Part shown: positions 1 through 13,300 of the stretch, one piece after another
How the letters are laid out: every line of letters starts with the position of its first letter
Position numbering within the stretch: position 1 is the stretch's first letter
Assembly: GCA_028023455.1 (NCBI GenBank)
Contig: JAQFVV010006231.1
Span: forward strand, 7,270,036 to 7,334,035
Direction: 5' to 3'
From: Epiperipatus broadwayi
Taxonomy: Eukaryota > Onychophora > Udeonychophora > Euonychophora > Peripatidae
DNA: 64,000 bases
The notes under the pieces: generated by a model
Databases searched by the model: none
What the model saw: the letters and a program-made list of their open reading frames with translations, nothing else
What the model was told of the DNA's origin: nothing
Program-made: the position numbers and the translations under genes

Positions 1-2
1 AG

Positions 3-209
3 GAGACTGGTGTATTTACTTGTATAAAATGCCACAATTCCTATGAAGGTGGATGTATAATGGTGAATGTTGACCACCATTTAATACTACCATTAAATAA
101 ATCAACACCCTACTGGTGCTGGGTCAGCAACAGCATTCTTCCAAGCCAGCGGATGATCATTGTAGATGATAACAGTGAGGAGGAAGCAGTAAACGGATGT
201 TCATTTTAA
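3..209 (+). CDS. Unidentified ORF open at the left edge
   Basis: A frame open from base 3 runs 68 codons to a TAA at 207-209. Its composition is not low-complexity: it has three cysteines near the start (TCIKC and GGC), the words DHHLILPLNKS and PYWCWV, and an acidic end, DDNSEEE. I do not recognise the family. It lies about 250 bp upstream of a LINE endonuclease in the same orientation, so it may be the end of that LINE's ORF1 or 5' region. It could instead be the last exon of a host gene. The beginning is outside the window. Confidence 0.3.
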   Translation, partial: ETGVFTCIKCHNSYEGGCIMVNVDHHLILPLNKSTPYWCWVSNSILPSQRMIIVDDNSEEEAVNGCSF

Positions 210-454
210 GAAATTCAGCTAATGCACTAAAGCCTGTTATGAAGGTCATAGCTGGGTAAAGAAGGCAACAGGAAAACACTTTGCATTATAATTCTGTTGT
301 TTTATTATGAGTATGTCTACAGGATTTATTACATTTTATATTGAGAGCTTCACTAATAATGATTTTGCTGTCTTGCCTGGTAGGAGTAGGCATGAGGCTA
401 TTCAGGTTATAAACCTGAAAAATCCTCAAAGTTCATTCATTAAGAGAAGACACA

Positions 455-1060
455 TTGAAAATTAGCACATGGAATGTTAGATCATTGAGAAGAGCTGGAA
501 AATTTGAAAATTTGAAGAGAGATGAGTATAATAATATCAATGTTATAGGATTAAGTGAAGTGAGATGGGAGGGAGGTGAGGAAGTAAATAGTGGAAATAT
601 TAAGTTATTTTATTCATGTAGTAATAGACCAATTAATGGAGTTGGCATTGCTGTTGGAAATAAAATTTGGAATAGTGTGGCAAAGGTAGATTGTGTTGAT
701 GATAGACTGATGATGATGAGAATAACTGTCTTAGGGATTTGTCAATTGTACACATTTATATGCCATCTATTAGTCATATTGATATTGAAATTGATGAAAA
801 AATATAAGAAGATAGAGGAAAGGTTCCAATGTGAGGAAAAATTGGATGTATATTGCTATTGGGTGATTGGAATGTTGTTTTGCGGAAAGAAGGAAAAATT
901 ATTGGAAATTATAAGTATTGGAAAAAGAAATGAAAGAGATAACTGGTTTGTACAATTTTTTAAGGAGAATGGGTTTGTGATTATAAACACTTGCTTTAAA
1001 AATTATATAAGATTGTATGCATGGAAAGCTCTAAGGGATAGAAAACATTTACAAATTTGA
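455..1060 (+). pseudogene. LINE endonuclease domain remnant
   Basis: A 201-codon open stretch begins KISTWNVRSLRRAGK, the N-terminal strand of APE-type LINE endonucleases, and continues with IGLSEVRWEG, the conserved catalytic glutamate region. The middle is out of register: the expected GDWN motif appears only as a frameshifted trace. The end, ENGFVIINTCFKN, again fits the family. The initiating ATG is absent (TTG at 455), and the frame is read from homology. This is a transposon pseudogene, not a host gene. Confidence 0.75.
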
Positions 1061-1804
1061 TTTAGGAGATACAAGAATGCTAGTAAGGGTTTGCATGCTC
1101 TATCTGATGATCATATAAACTCATATTATAATTTGATTATGATTAAATTAAAATTGAGTTTAAAAAGAATTAAAAAAAAGGAAAAAGATATCTAAGATAA
1201 ATTGAGAGAAATGGGGAAAGGAAAATTTGGTTTAATATATGAAAATGCAATAAAAAGAATTGATAAAGATGAAGAATATATAATAATTCTGATAAAAGAT
1301 GGATTATTAAAATAGCAAAAAATGAAATAGGTATTATATAGTTAAAGAAAGTTAAATGACTTTTTATAATGGAAGGTATGTTGCAAAAGATAGAAGTACG
1401 GAGAAGGTAGAAGAATGTCAATACTGAGAAAGGGCAAAGTACACATAGAAAATTTAATAATGAGCTAAGAAGAGCAGATTTAGCAAAAGGAAAATGTTTG
1501 GAACGGGAATGTAAAGAGATAGAAATGCTTCAACAGGTATAAAGATATCTGGTATTTAATAGAATAGAAATGTCACTTGGGAGAAAGAGACATTGTTAGC
1601 AAATGAAGTTGTGGATAAGAATGGAAAGAGATTAACTGATAGCTATGATATATTAAAAAGATGGAAAGAATATCTTCACTGTCTATTCAGAAAATAAAAT
1701 AATTCAATTAATTATGAATTTGAAAATGAAGAAGATGATAAAGGTATGGACATATTGCCAGATGAAGTAATAAAGTTGATTGCAAACATGAGGAATGCTA
1801 AGCT

Positions 1805-2500
1805 TAGCTGTTGGATTTGATGCAATACCTATAGAATTTTTGAAAGAAATGGTAGAATTTACTATGAAGAAATAATTGAACTTTGCAATTTGATATATAA
1901 TGATGGAGTTTGGCCTGAAGATTTTTTAAGAACTATAATGATTCCAATTGCTAAAAAGAAGAAAGCTGGTAAATGTAAAGAGTGCAGGACAATAAGTTTA
2001 TTATATCTTGCTTCTAAAGTTTTATTGAAGATTTTAACCTAAAGAACTTATGGGAAGGTAGAATATTTGGTTTTCAAAGAGGAAAAATTACAAGAGATGC
2101 TATTGGTCTTGTTATATGTTTTGTGGATTTGGAAAAAGCATTTGATAGAGTAATCTGGAATAAACTTATGACTATCTTAAAAGATAAATGAATATTTTGG
2201 AAATAGAGGTTTAATTTGGAGTATGTATATTGGGCAAAGAATAAGAATTATATTGGAGAAGTTAATATAGAAAGATGAGTTAGGCAAGGATTCAGTATGT
2301 CACCTGTTCTTTTTAAATAAGACATGTTAATAATTATTTAGACTGGAGAAGCAAATGTTGGAAGTAGAATAATAAAATATATGTCAGATGATCTGGCTAT
2401 TATAGTTGAGGATGAAAAGTGTCATCAGAATATATTAAATAAATTGGAGGAAGGATATATAGAATACGGAATGAAGATTAATGTTGAGAAGACTGTTTAT
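1805..2500 (+). pseudogene. LINE reverse transcriptase remnant
   Basis: Conserved RT blocks are found in several frames of the + strand. Block 1 reads FDAIPIEFLKEM, followed by VWPEDFLRTIMIPIAKK. Block 2 is CRTISLLYLASKVLLKIL. The finger/palm block is RDAIG...CFVDLEKAFDRV. The catalytic block is YMSDDLAI where YADD is usual, followed by EYGMKINVEKT. Stops and frameshifts separate the blocks, so the enzyme is dead. The order matches the endonuclease upstream. Confidence 0.8.
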
Positions 2501-3110
2501 AGATAGGTAGGAATGTAGGCTGCAAATTGAAATCCATGATAACATAGTTCAATAGGTAAAGTAATTTAGATATTTGGGAAGTTGGTTGAGTGAGGATGAA
2601 AGAAGTGTAAAAGAAGAATAGCATTGGTAATGGAGGCCTTTATCAAGAGAAAAAAAATATTTTGTGAACCTTTGAAGAGAGAATTAACAAAATGATAAAT
2701 TAAATGCTATATGTGAAGTGTACTATTGTATTGCTGTTAAAAATGGACATCAGTTGGATGAATAAAATAAAACAGGCAATCATGTGATGAATAAAATAAC
2801 AAATGAAGAAGTTTTGAAAAGAATAAATAAAAAAAGAAGTATGAATGAGGAAATTAGAAATAGAAAAACTGAATTGGACATATATTAAGAAGGAAGTATA
2901 GTTTTATCAAAGATATTTTGGAGGGAATGGTGAGTGGAAGCAAAAAGAAAGGACAGAAAAGATTGACATTGTTAAATGATATAAGAAATGGGAAGACTTA
3001 CGTGGAATTGAAGAGCAAGAGAATGAAGTGAAAAAATGAATAAATTGGTGATGTGACTACTGTCTGGACTTATCCATGGGGCAGAATACTATTGATTGAT
3101 TTTAAAAACC

Positions 3111-4319
3111 AAATCATCTAAATTCTTTGGAATTCTATTGATTTCTTTCTTGTGAGATATTTAAAAAAACATATCTGAAAGGTGATTTAGAGACAATTTT
3201 TTCTAAATTGAGTCAAATTAAAAACAGAAAGTAAATATTAATCAGTGAAATAGTAAATATTATCATCTATTGTGTGACAATTCATTTTCAGTAAAGTTGT
3301 TTAAAATAAAACAATTTTGAAGGACTTTTGTTTAGAAAATTTGTGCAACTTTATTCTGCAAAGGTGGTCTGAAATTAATTTTACAGCAAATGTTATTTGT
3401 ATTTTTTTAATTGCTTAATGTTTGATATGTTGAAAATAGATGTAGTCTTTAAAATGATCTTTTTTGAACAACTGGAAAATATTTTTTTTTAGATTGCAAA
3501 AACACTGTGTTTTGAAGAACAGTCCATATTTTGTTTTTTTCAAGAAACAATAGATAATTAATTTATTGAACGATCAAGTGAAAGCCTATTCACTTTAATG
3601 TATGAAATTTTTTATTCTTGTATTTATTATTAAAACTTTATTATTAATAAAGTATTTCACCAAAGTATATTTAAATCAGATAGATTTTATAGTAAATCTT
3701 CTTTGCTATTTGAGAATTGCATAAAATGATTTGGTAGATTATTGCATTGATACAGTTTTTGTTTACAATAACCATGACTCAAAATTTATATCCAGTTAAA
3801 ATTTGGAGATTTTTTTATTTAAGGAATTGATGATTTCGTAAGCAAGCTGTAATTTGTTCAAATAACCTTATTATAACCAACTTAAATAGCCATCTAATAT
3901 TGATTGCTAAATAGATATGTATCTACTTTTACCTGATATATAAAGGTCTGAAATTAATTTGGGTTGTCAGCAGAATGTTAGTGCAGTTTATCATAAAACT
4001 GGTGTCATACATCTATGTTACTGAATCCATAACTTTATTTTGCCTTTTTGATATTTCAAAAACTAATAAATTTATCTGTGAGACTTAAAACTTTTTTCTA
4101 TGCTATCATTTAGATTTACAATCGCCACAACCTAATTTAGCTGTTATTAAATTAATTGGCTGAGAAATGAATTTTTAAAATTCAGTTTGATGTAGATATT
4201 TTTTTTTAAGTTTCACTTCAGATTTGCTCTGGTAGATATGTAGTGTATACTTGAACTAATTATCTAATAAACTAATGTTTTTTGTTTTTTCTATTGTGAT
4301 TGCATTTTCATAAATGATC
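3111..4319. other. A/T-rich spacer, nothing recognised
   Basis: No ORF with protein-like composition, splice-flanked exon or repeat structure is visible. It contains only short T and A runs and scattered TAATAA words. Confidence 0.5.
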
Positions 4320-5215
4320 AATAACCACTACAACATCATATGACTATCATTTTTATGCACCCACAATTTGTTTCTTTATATAATACTGCCATGTAGTGCA
4401 AGCCATAGTAATTAATTAATGGTTAGTAGAAGGTTAGTGCAGCAAAATCCTATACTCATCCAATATCCCTAAACTAGTTTCTAGCTTATGGCTTTCATCA
4501 ATGAGGAACCTTGGATCTAAGAGCATTGCACTTAAATCTTTGGATCTAATGTATCCCTCCAGCAGCTATCTTACCTTTTTAGTTTGCTATAAAGCTATGA
4601 ACTCAAACTGAAAACATAGTAATGTTTTCAATCCAAGCTAATTCGTTTATATATTCATACAGATCTGAACCCAGTTCAGTATCTATATATTTTGTTGATT
4701 TTGGTTTTTAATAACTACAGTCACCAACATCATTTGGATAACATTGGTATTAAACCACTATAACATCACATGTGTGGAGAAAGATTACTACTATGTTAAC
4801 AGATTGTGTAAGCATAATAAATGGTGGTCATGTGATGTCATAATGGTTTAATACCTAGCCTAGCTAAAGGTTTTTGGTAACTACAGTTATTAAAAAAAAT
4901 AAATGAAACCAAAATATATAGATTCTACAAGTGAATTAGTTTGGATTGAAAACATTATTGTGTTTTCAATTTGGGATGTGCTTTATAGTTAACTAAAAAG
5001 ATAAAAAGTGGTTTCTGGAAGAATGCATTAAATCCAGTAATCTAATGCAGTGCTCATAGATCCAAGGTTCCTCAATAATGAAAGCCATAAGTTTGAAACT
5101 AGTCTGGAGATATTGAATGAAAATATACACTAGTTAGGGATTTTGATGCACTAACCTTCTAGCATACATTGATTACTATGACTTCCATTCGATGGCAATA
5201 TTGTTTAAAGAAAAT
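4320..5215. repeat. Long inverted repeat, palindromic copy of family F
   Basis: Two arms of roughly 400 bp are reverse complements with divergence. The left arm (about 4385-4770) reads through TAGTGCAAGCC, ACTAGTTTCTAGCTTATGGC, AGGAACCTTGGATC and TGAACCCAGTTCAG. The right arm (about 4820-5210) shows most of these words reversed, including GATCCAAGGTTCCTC and GCCATAAGTTTGAAACTAG. The centre carries ACATCACATG and its reverse CATGTGATGT. The same words recur in the repeats at 45.0 and 60.9 kb. No coding sequence is seen. Confidence 0.75.
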
Positions 5216-7236
5216 GTGTTAAATGATCAATAAATAAGTAATTATTAACTATTAGCAAAGGTTAAATAATCTAAGTTATTTTCTACATTAACATTCTATC
5301 TAAAATAATTCTTCCAGTAATTATTAAACTATCATCAGTGTAATTTCTTTTTTTTTTTTTTGTTAATGACTGATTTGGAATTTTATGATCCCTCCCTTTC
5401 TCTTCCAAAAACTAAATAGAATTGCAGACTAGTTTTATAACTTATACATGTATAAAGCACATGAATATTTCTAAAATATTCAACTTATGATTTAATAATT
5501 AGTTTTTGCCAAATAGTAATAGCATTGTTTCAATAAAAGTGAATATTTTCAATGTGATAAAATAATTTTAAAGTTAACTGTTAAGCAGTTCAACACCTTT
5601 TAGTAATGAAGTACAATGCTTATCAAAGACAAACATCGAATGTACTAAATCTAAATGTTTTATATTCATATCTTTAGAGATGAGTATGTACTGTTTTGGT
5701 TTTGATATTCTAAGTCACTGGTTGCCAGCTTCTAAAATTAGCTCAATTAGAAAAAGCAGTGGAGATTTGTGATAGTGACATGAAAAGATTTTGTGAAGAA
5801 TGTAATAATTAAAAGAATTACATGAATATTAATACATATTTTTATAATATCATAAACCATAGAAGCTAATTTAGAATCATGCTCAAAACAAAAAGGTTGG
5901 AGAACATTATCCTAAATATTCTATTACCATTCTTGTAAACAAATTTTAGTGAAATGATTTTTCTCAAATTGAAATAAAGTAAACACCATAAGAATTTTCA
6001 GAAAATTAAAAAAAAAAACCATCAAATGACACCAAATGTGTGCATGTATATATATGATTTGGGTCATTGATGACATCAGATAACACCAGATATGTATATG
6101 ATTTAGATCATTGATAATGTATTTATTTTTTTCAGTTGCATGAACTAAGATGATGTTCAAATATCAAAGTGATAGATAATAATGTTAGTCATTTGACCAA
6201 AATAGGACCCCCTTACTCAGCTTTGGAAATTGATTCTGGAATCTTTCCTTGGAGCCAGTTACTCAGAGAAATTTTTTAAAAGAGAGAAAAGACAAAGATT
6301 ATTAATCATATTGATAGTGATAATTAATGAAATTGTTTTTTACAATTTCTTTAAATATATTTGCTATATCCTTGGGGTATTATTGACATTACCAGCTGTA
6401 TTCATGTCAATATTTATTATCTTAAATAAAACTTAGTATTATGGTGAAAGCAAAGATGAGTTTATTAACTTGACATGAACAAGCATATATATTTTAAATG
6501 CTGTTACAAATCTATTTACAAATCTCATCGTAAATAACACTTCATCAAACAGATTAAATTTAATACATCTATATTTCCCTGAGTGCACTAATGTTTCACT
6601 TTGTTATAATGCATTACTGTAATACACAATGTGACAACATACACAGTATCGTACAACACTAATTTCTGCAGTTTTTATTGTACCTTGAATAATCTGCATA
6701 ATTAGTGTACATTTGTACAATTCATCTTCAAAATCACATTCTGAATACATTAATTTTCTAAAGTGTTAACAATGGAGGAATTTATTCAACTTCTTGTTTG
6801 ATGAGTATTACACACAATATTATTTAGTCAGATAGTACAATATTTTTATGATTCTAATTAAAAAACAAAAGGTATTTAAAATAATTATTTAAAGCAGTTT
6901 AAAAATTTTATTCACTGCATATTATTTTTATCTCAAGTAAAAGATTAGTGATTATATATATATACATGAAAAAAAGAAAGGGTATTTAGATTTATAATGA
7001 AAATTGCATCATTATTCACAAATTAAAACTTTTCAAAATTCAGAATAACTGTTATAAGGCAATTCTTGAATATTCTTACATAAATTGTAAACCTTATGAG
7101 ATATAAATTATATTTCATATTTGGTTTATAGTACTTTATATTTTAAAGTTAATGTATTCAATGAAAATTACTTTTTAAAATTATACAAATATGCTATTTT
7201 ATATAAATAACTTTTATTTATTTTTTTCATATTTAG
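5216..7236. other. A/T-rich DNA upstream of the first visible SAAL1 exon
   Basis: Likely an intron of SAAL1, because the exon starting at 7237 begins mid-codon after a TTTAG acceptor. I found no earlier exon here: the ORFs at 5924-6160 (-) and 6230-6436 (+) are hydrophobic, low-complexity translations of A/T-rich DNA. Two GGTCATTGATGACATCAGAT/ATCATTGATAATG-like words near 6061-6120 look like a short degenerate duplication. Confidence 0.45.
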
Positions 7237-7352
7237 GTTGCTAAGTGTTTGTTTATCCTCTAAATCTTCTGGTCGCCATTGGGTATCAGCTTTGAATGCT
7301 GATGATGAAGTCTATAAAAGTATTATATTTATACTGCAAAGTTCAACAAATG
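7237..7352 (+). CDS. SAAL1: SAAL1 exon A
   Basis: The acceptor ATATTTAG ends at 7236 and the donor GGTAAG starts at 7353. The first base completes a codon from an upstream exon. It encodes LLSVCLSSKSSGRHWVSAL and onward to SSTN, matching the human segment ending FIMSSSTN. The exon ends after the first base of a codon (phase 1). Confidence 0.88.
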
Positions 7353-10300
7353 GTAAGAAATATCCATTCCTGTGTGTATTTTTTAAATGTACTAGTACAA
7401 TTTTAAAAATATGCATAAAATCTATTTTAAATGAATTGGTCATGTTGAATTTGCTATTTCTAATTATAGTTGATTTACTCAAAAATGTTGGGGAGCTGCT
7501 TGATAAATTGTTGTTTATAGATGAAGTTTGTTCAAAGTGGGCAAAAGAGGAATTTGTTGAGTCACTCACAGAAGCAGTTTCAGAAATAGGGTATTTGAAT
7601 CAAATTTATTTATTTTACACTTGTATTTTTAAAAAGATTTAAATTAATGGAAGTAATTTTTAATTTTTATTTATATTTAATTATTTGTTTAATTATTATA
7701 TTTATGACTTTAGTTTCTATGAGCAAGTACTTTATGATAATTCTTATAATAATAATAACAATAATCTTAATGGTTTATTGCTTAAATGTTCCTAAGAAGT
7801 TCCAACACTGAATGTAATAGAAAGGAGCTGCAATTTATGAATCTTCAATTCTGGAATCTGCCATTCTACTGCTTTACTTGCAGAATGATAATTCTTATGA
7901 TTTATAGTTAAAGATAAGTTGGCAGTTTATGACATTAAAAGTTTATGATCATTTTTTTTTACAGTCATATTTGTATATATGCATATCCTTTTTCTATTCC
8001 TCTTTCATTTATTTTTTTTCATTTTCTTTATTTTGCTGATCATTCGTTATCATAACTATTCTTATTTTTTATATTTATTTTATTTTTTGCATGATGCAGA
8101 TATTTTGGGAACCAGAGTCATTCCATAGCACACAAATAGTTTTCAGAAAACATTGTCAATTCCCAAGATGATAATGCTGAGATCTACCCCAAGATGATAA
8201 TGCTGAAATCTACAGCCCATGCAATCAAATGTTGGACTGAGGCAATCTGCCACATCTTTAATCATTTGGCTTAAATATTAATTATTAATATAGTCTACTT
8301 TTGGAAAATGAATCAGAGGTTCTCAGATAACTATTTGTGATTCCATTGAGTTTGTATTGCTTATGATGGTAGCCAAGATAATTCTTTGTGGGAATTATGA
8401 AATGAAAGGAAATTAATTTTTGTTAAGAAAGTAAAAAAAAATAATTATAATCAAAAGTGTACAGAATGTCATTTTTGTAAATAAATTTAGAACAAACTGT
8501 TATTAATTCTTAATGATCCATTAGCAATTAGAACATTTAATTTTAATATCAAAAAATAATTTATTTTTAGATGTACTCCAAGTGATGTCTTAGATACTTA
8601 TCTTCATATATATCAGCTTCTCTCTACTTGTACATCAGGAGTTCAGGCCCTAAGTAAGTTACTTTAGATGTGCAGTTTTGTTTTTTGAATTTTATTAATG
8701 AGAGATCTAAGCAACAAATATATTAAGATTGAAATCATAACTAAATACTAACCACATTATGTTATCAAATTAATTTCAGATATGAAAAGAATTAACTCAC
8801 ATTATTAGTAGAACATATTTTTATAATACTTTCCAATAGTTATGAATGTGAAACCCATAAAATTTCTTTGAAATCATACAATATTAATGAGAGTAGCAAA
8901 ATTCTAAATAAATAGAGTACTGATTTTAAATGAAGTATATAAAGTAGAAGAGAATATCTTTAGATAATATATTGTAAATTGATTTAACTTTATCATATAA
9001 AGATTATGGGAGAAAAAGTGGCCTATACGGGTTTAAAATCTTATTCTCCTGATTATATGTATATTATATATATTTAAAAATAATTACAAAGAAATTAATT
9101 TGCAATGTTACAAGAAAATGTATAGCTAAATAATAAACTGTAATAAATATATTTTCTGTTCTATCTATTTAAGAATATAATAGAAAATGCAGTCAATAGC
9201 TTCTTCAAATATTTTTCATACTTAATTCTATCTCAAGATTGTGAAAACACATATAGTTTTAAGATTTAAATATACAGAAAATTTAAGCGAATGCTATCTC
9301 TAAGAATCATACTTGTTATATATTTCTAAAATACATTTCCTTCAGATGTGCATAGAATAAATTATTTGTAGAGGAAATTTTAATGGCTAGATTATAATAA
9401 TGTTATGCATTAGTCAAAATATTTTTTATTTGTTTTAATATATATATATATCATTATTGTATAATTGAAATAGAAGTAACACCTCTCAATGAGCTTTATA
9501 AATATCAACCAACTATGAAAAGATAAAATGATATAAATATATCCTTTATCTTTGTTCGTATTTAAGCTTAGCATTGATATTGTTCTAAATAAGAGAGTGA
9601 ATCTGTCTATTATTTTAATTTAGGTACAGGATAAATAATTTGAAATCATTATTTAATTATTCAGAATATTAAAGCAGAGCTTCACTTTTAACAATCTCGA
9701 TATATCAAATGCCAATAAACACCACATGATCGCCATTTCTTATGCTTGCTTATAGATGGGGATTTTATGCACAAGCCTTCATTCTGGCATCCATTAATTA
9801 CTCTAGTTTGCTGTGTGTGGCATAGTGAGTTTTGCCTGTTTTGATATATCAAATGATATGTCATTTTTAATAAATGTAACAATAAATAATCATAATTAAT
9901 ATGTAATTAAAATAGAAATAACTGCACCTTTCAATGAGCTATGTAATCAACAGTCAATTATGAAAAATTAGAATAATACTAATATATCCTCTAGCTTTGG
10001 TGGTATTTAAGATTAGTTGATTGACATTATTCTAATTTAGAGTTAAATTTTTTATTATTTTAATTTTATGTACAGAATAAATAATCTGAAATCATTATTT
10101 AAGTATTCAGAGGACTAGGATGGAGCCCCAGTTTTAACGACCTTTAAATATCAAATGAAATATCAGTTTTAATAAATATAATGGTTAATTTTTTCAGGAG
10201 GCTATTTAAAACATTCAAGAATTAGAGATAACAGACTGAGTTTCAACCCAAAAACCTTTTAACTTTTGAATCTATCATTCTACCACAATGCTAAAATGCA

Positions 10301-13300
10301 CAGAAAGCATAAGTCAGAAACTAGTCTGAAATTTTCAATGTAATAACACTATCTTTTAATGACCATTGATTTTCCAATATTACAGTAGATAGCATTAAAT
10401 TATGATGAAGAGAATTACCCCTGAAAACATATTTGTTACCCCTGAAAACATATTTGTTAAAAGGAAATAGAAAAGGCCATTGATATTTCATTAGTATTAA
10501 ACATGTTAGTAAAAGGTTAAAGAGACTTAACATAATATTGAGGTCACTAAAATATAATAGCTTTACAAGAAAGTTAGCTTGAGTTAAAAATTTTAAGATA
10601 TTTTGAATTTTAGACTATAGTCATCATTGTTAGCAATTATTCATAAATGTATAAGAGAAAAATACAGAAAGATAGAATGAATGATAAAAAATAAAAAGTT
10701 AAAAACAAACACAAAAAAGATTAGAATGAAAATTGCCATGCTTGTGAATACACAATGTGTTGGCCATAGTTAATACAGAAAGATGACTGATTGTTTGAGA
10801 GGTTCATCATAATTAGGCCCTCTAGTAATCTAAGTGATTCATATTAATAACAAAAAAGAAAATTAAATATATATATATTGATCAATTTAATCTTAAATTA
10901 TCTTTTTAACTTTTATTTATATATATCTTGAATGTAATTTATCATTGTTCACTTGATTAGTTAAATTAATAAACTACTATATCATTTTAAAAAAATAATG
11001 TAAGTCTGCCAATTCTTGTTGAGTATTAACTATAAATATTATTATTTGTATGGATATGTAAAATTTGGCAGAATACTTGAGTGGCAGATAAATATTTAGT
11101 TATTTCTTAACAGAAATCTTTATATATGAAGTAAATAAGATTTAGTATTAACTCAGTAAAATCTATCAATAACTAAGTTTATAATAAAAGTTAGTCTGCT
11201 AAATCTACATTAATGCTAGCTGACTAGAATCTTCATTTATGATAAATAATGCAATTATATATATTTATAGATGTTGTGTTAATACTAAACATTCTTGAAT
11301 AAAAGTGGATTGTTTGACATTACACAGATCAGATTATAAATGTCTGTCATACATTGTATGGAACTTTTAACAGAATAAAAATGTATTTTTTCTTTATGAT
11401 AAAAATAGAATTACTAAAAAAAGTATGTATTAATATAATTTTTTTTTGAATGAAAACCAAAGGATATTCAAAAATCGAGTTTTTCAATGATAATCTATTT
11501 TAAACAATTTTCAGTCTTTTTGGGGGGATAAAGATTTATGTAAAATAATAACAATTATTTATAAGGCAGAAGCTTTAAGCTTAAAAACCTTTTATTAGGA
11601 ATGAAGGCAAAATGAACTTTCAGATCAATTATGTAGATTGATTATTGAGGGCACTGCTGAGAAAGCAAATTGGCTATAAAGAAAAATCTAATTTTAAGAA
11701 TTAAATCTTCTAAATATTTGTCAATAACAGTCATCACTTATGGTTCAGACTATAATATTATTAGCCTGTGTTTAGAACAAATTTTAGAGGACGATTCTGA
11801 AGACGAAGTATTGAATCTAACTAACATGTAATCTAATGAATTATTTAACTTGAATTAAATATTTATCAACCAATCATCTTCTGTAAATGAATACTTGCAG
11901 CCAATCACTTGCTTTAATTGGGAATATACAGCTAATATCTATAAGTTTTTTTGTGATGTGTAATTTGGCTGTCAGCTGTCATAATAATAGTCAGCCTCAT
12001 AAGTTAGTTATTATTTGATATTATCTTAACTTGTTTCATTATAACTTCTCAACACAGAGTCTTAGAAAACTTAATCACAATTCTGGTAATTAATGTTGTT
12101 ATAAATTTAGCTACATTCCTCATAATGAAGACTATCCCATAATTGTTATAACTCAATAATTAATTATTCTTTGGTTAAGTTAGACTTCTGTCCATTTACT
12201 ATTGTTATTAAACTCAGATTTCCAATTTGTCATCAGTTAATTTAAAAGCACAAACTTGTTAAATTGCTATCTAAATAAAAGCTATAATAATTCAATAAAC
12301 ACAATATTGTAATATTCACATAACAGAAAAAAAAATAATTATAGAGATAAATTTGAACAAGTATTGTGCTAGATTTTTTACTATTATCAGCATTCAAATA
12401 AAAATATATAGGCTTGTCAATCTCTCATCCTTAGTTTAACACAAAATAATTTTTTTTTTATCAAATGATTTAATTTTCCACCTCTGATTGAAAATATTTC
12501 ATATTAATGCATTGTTAATATTCAGCATGCAAATCTCACAAGCTCTTATGGATATATAATAGTTATAATAGTATAAATTTTAGAATGTACACTAATATAT
12601 GTTCTAAAAAATAAAATCAAAACTTGATTAAATATTTAAAGTTATATTTAAATGTTGCTTTTAAAAATTGGAATAATTATTAAAGGATAAAGTTTTATAT
12701 TTTGATAATACTATTTTAAAAATTTATATTTTATATGAGTTTTTTTTTTTTTATAAATTATTTTTACTACTTTTTATTTTTATTAGTGACTCATAACAAC
12801 TACATATTTAAATTTGTTTGTAAATACTTAAAACATGTTTATGAAAATGGAGAAATGTTGGAATCTGACAAGTGGCAAACTAGCTTGGCATCTGCGATTT
12901 CCATTATTCGTGTTTTGGTGTCCAAAGAAAATGAAGGCAAACAATTGCTAATTCAAAGTAAATATTATTTATATTGAAATATTCTTATATATATATTACA
13001 TTATTTTTCATTAAAAGATTTCTAGATATAAGTACTTTTCTTTCATTTTGTTTTTCTAAGGAGGAATTATTTAATAAATTGGACTTCTTTTTTTGCCACA
13101 ATAAATTTCAATTTATTGTATTGATTAATATTGTTGATTTTTTCAACCAAAAGATCTCTAGATTTTGCACAAAGGACTTAATATTGTTTATTCTAAAATA
13201 TAACTTATATGTAATAATTGATCTTATATCAATTATAGTACATGTTCAAATTCTTTCCAAAAACTTCATTCAGATCTAAATTTGTAAACTTGCTAAGAGG

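Larger units (their letters stand above)
420..3110 (+). mobile_element. Decayed APE-type LINE (endonuclease plus reverse transcriptase)
   Basis: This non-LTR retrotransposon copy is recognisable over about 2.7 kb but broken by many stops and frameshifts. In order: an exonuclease/endonuclease/phosphatase-type endonuclease at about 455-1060; an RT thumb and palm region at about 1805-2190 with GFDAIPIEF, RTISLL and VDLEKAFDRV; the degenerate catalytic box YMSDDLAI at about 2380-2403, followed by YGMKINVEKT; and a C-terminal tail to about 3100. The endonuclease resembles proteins often labelled 'craniofacial development protein 2-like', which are LINE-derived. It cannot encode active enzymes. Ends are approximate and I saw no clear target duplication. 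Confidence 0.85.

Noticed and set aside
455-1060. 201-codon ORF as a host gene
   Set aside because: The motif order is that of a LINE endonuclease, with frameshifted middle and RT remnants downstream, so it is annotated as transposon.
4320-5215. CRISPR-like or tandem satellite array
   Set aside because: The repeats are inverted, dispersed and of variable length with no regular spacers, and the sequence is eukaryotic.
5216-7236. Upstream SAAL1 exon in this interval
   Set aside because: I looked for a frame resembling the conserved GNMA-type helix that should precede exon A and found none; a profile search could still reveal a short exon.
7312-7569. - strand 85-codon ORF
   Set aside because: Exactly antisense to two SAAL1 exons and the intron between them; no motif of its own.
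9699-9855. Family F as a SINE
   Set aside because: The direct-repeat length would fit, but there is no RNA polymerase III box I can see, no A-tail, and the copies are internally palindromic.
12735-12977. + strand 80-codon ORF with its own Met
   Set aside because: The first 17 codons are the T-rich intron end; the real exon starts after the TTTTTATTAG acceptor at 12787.
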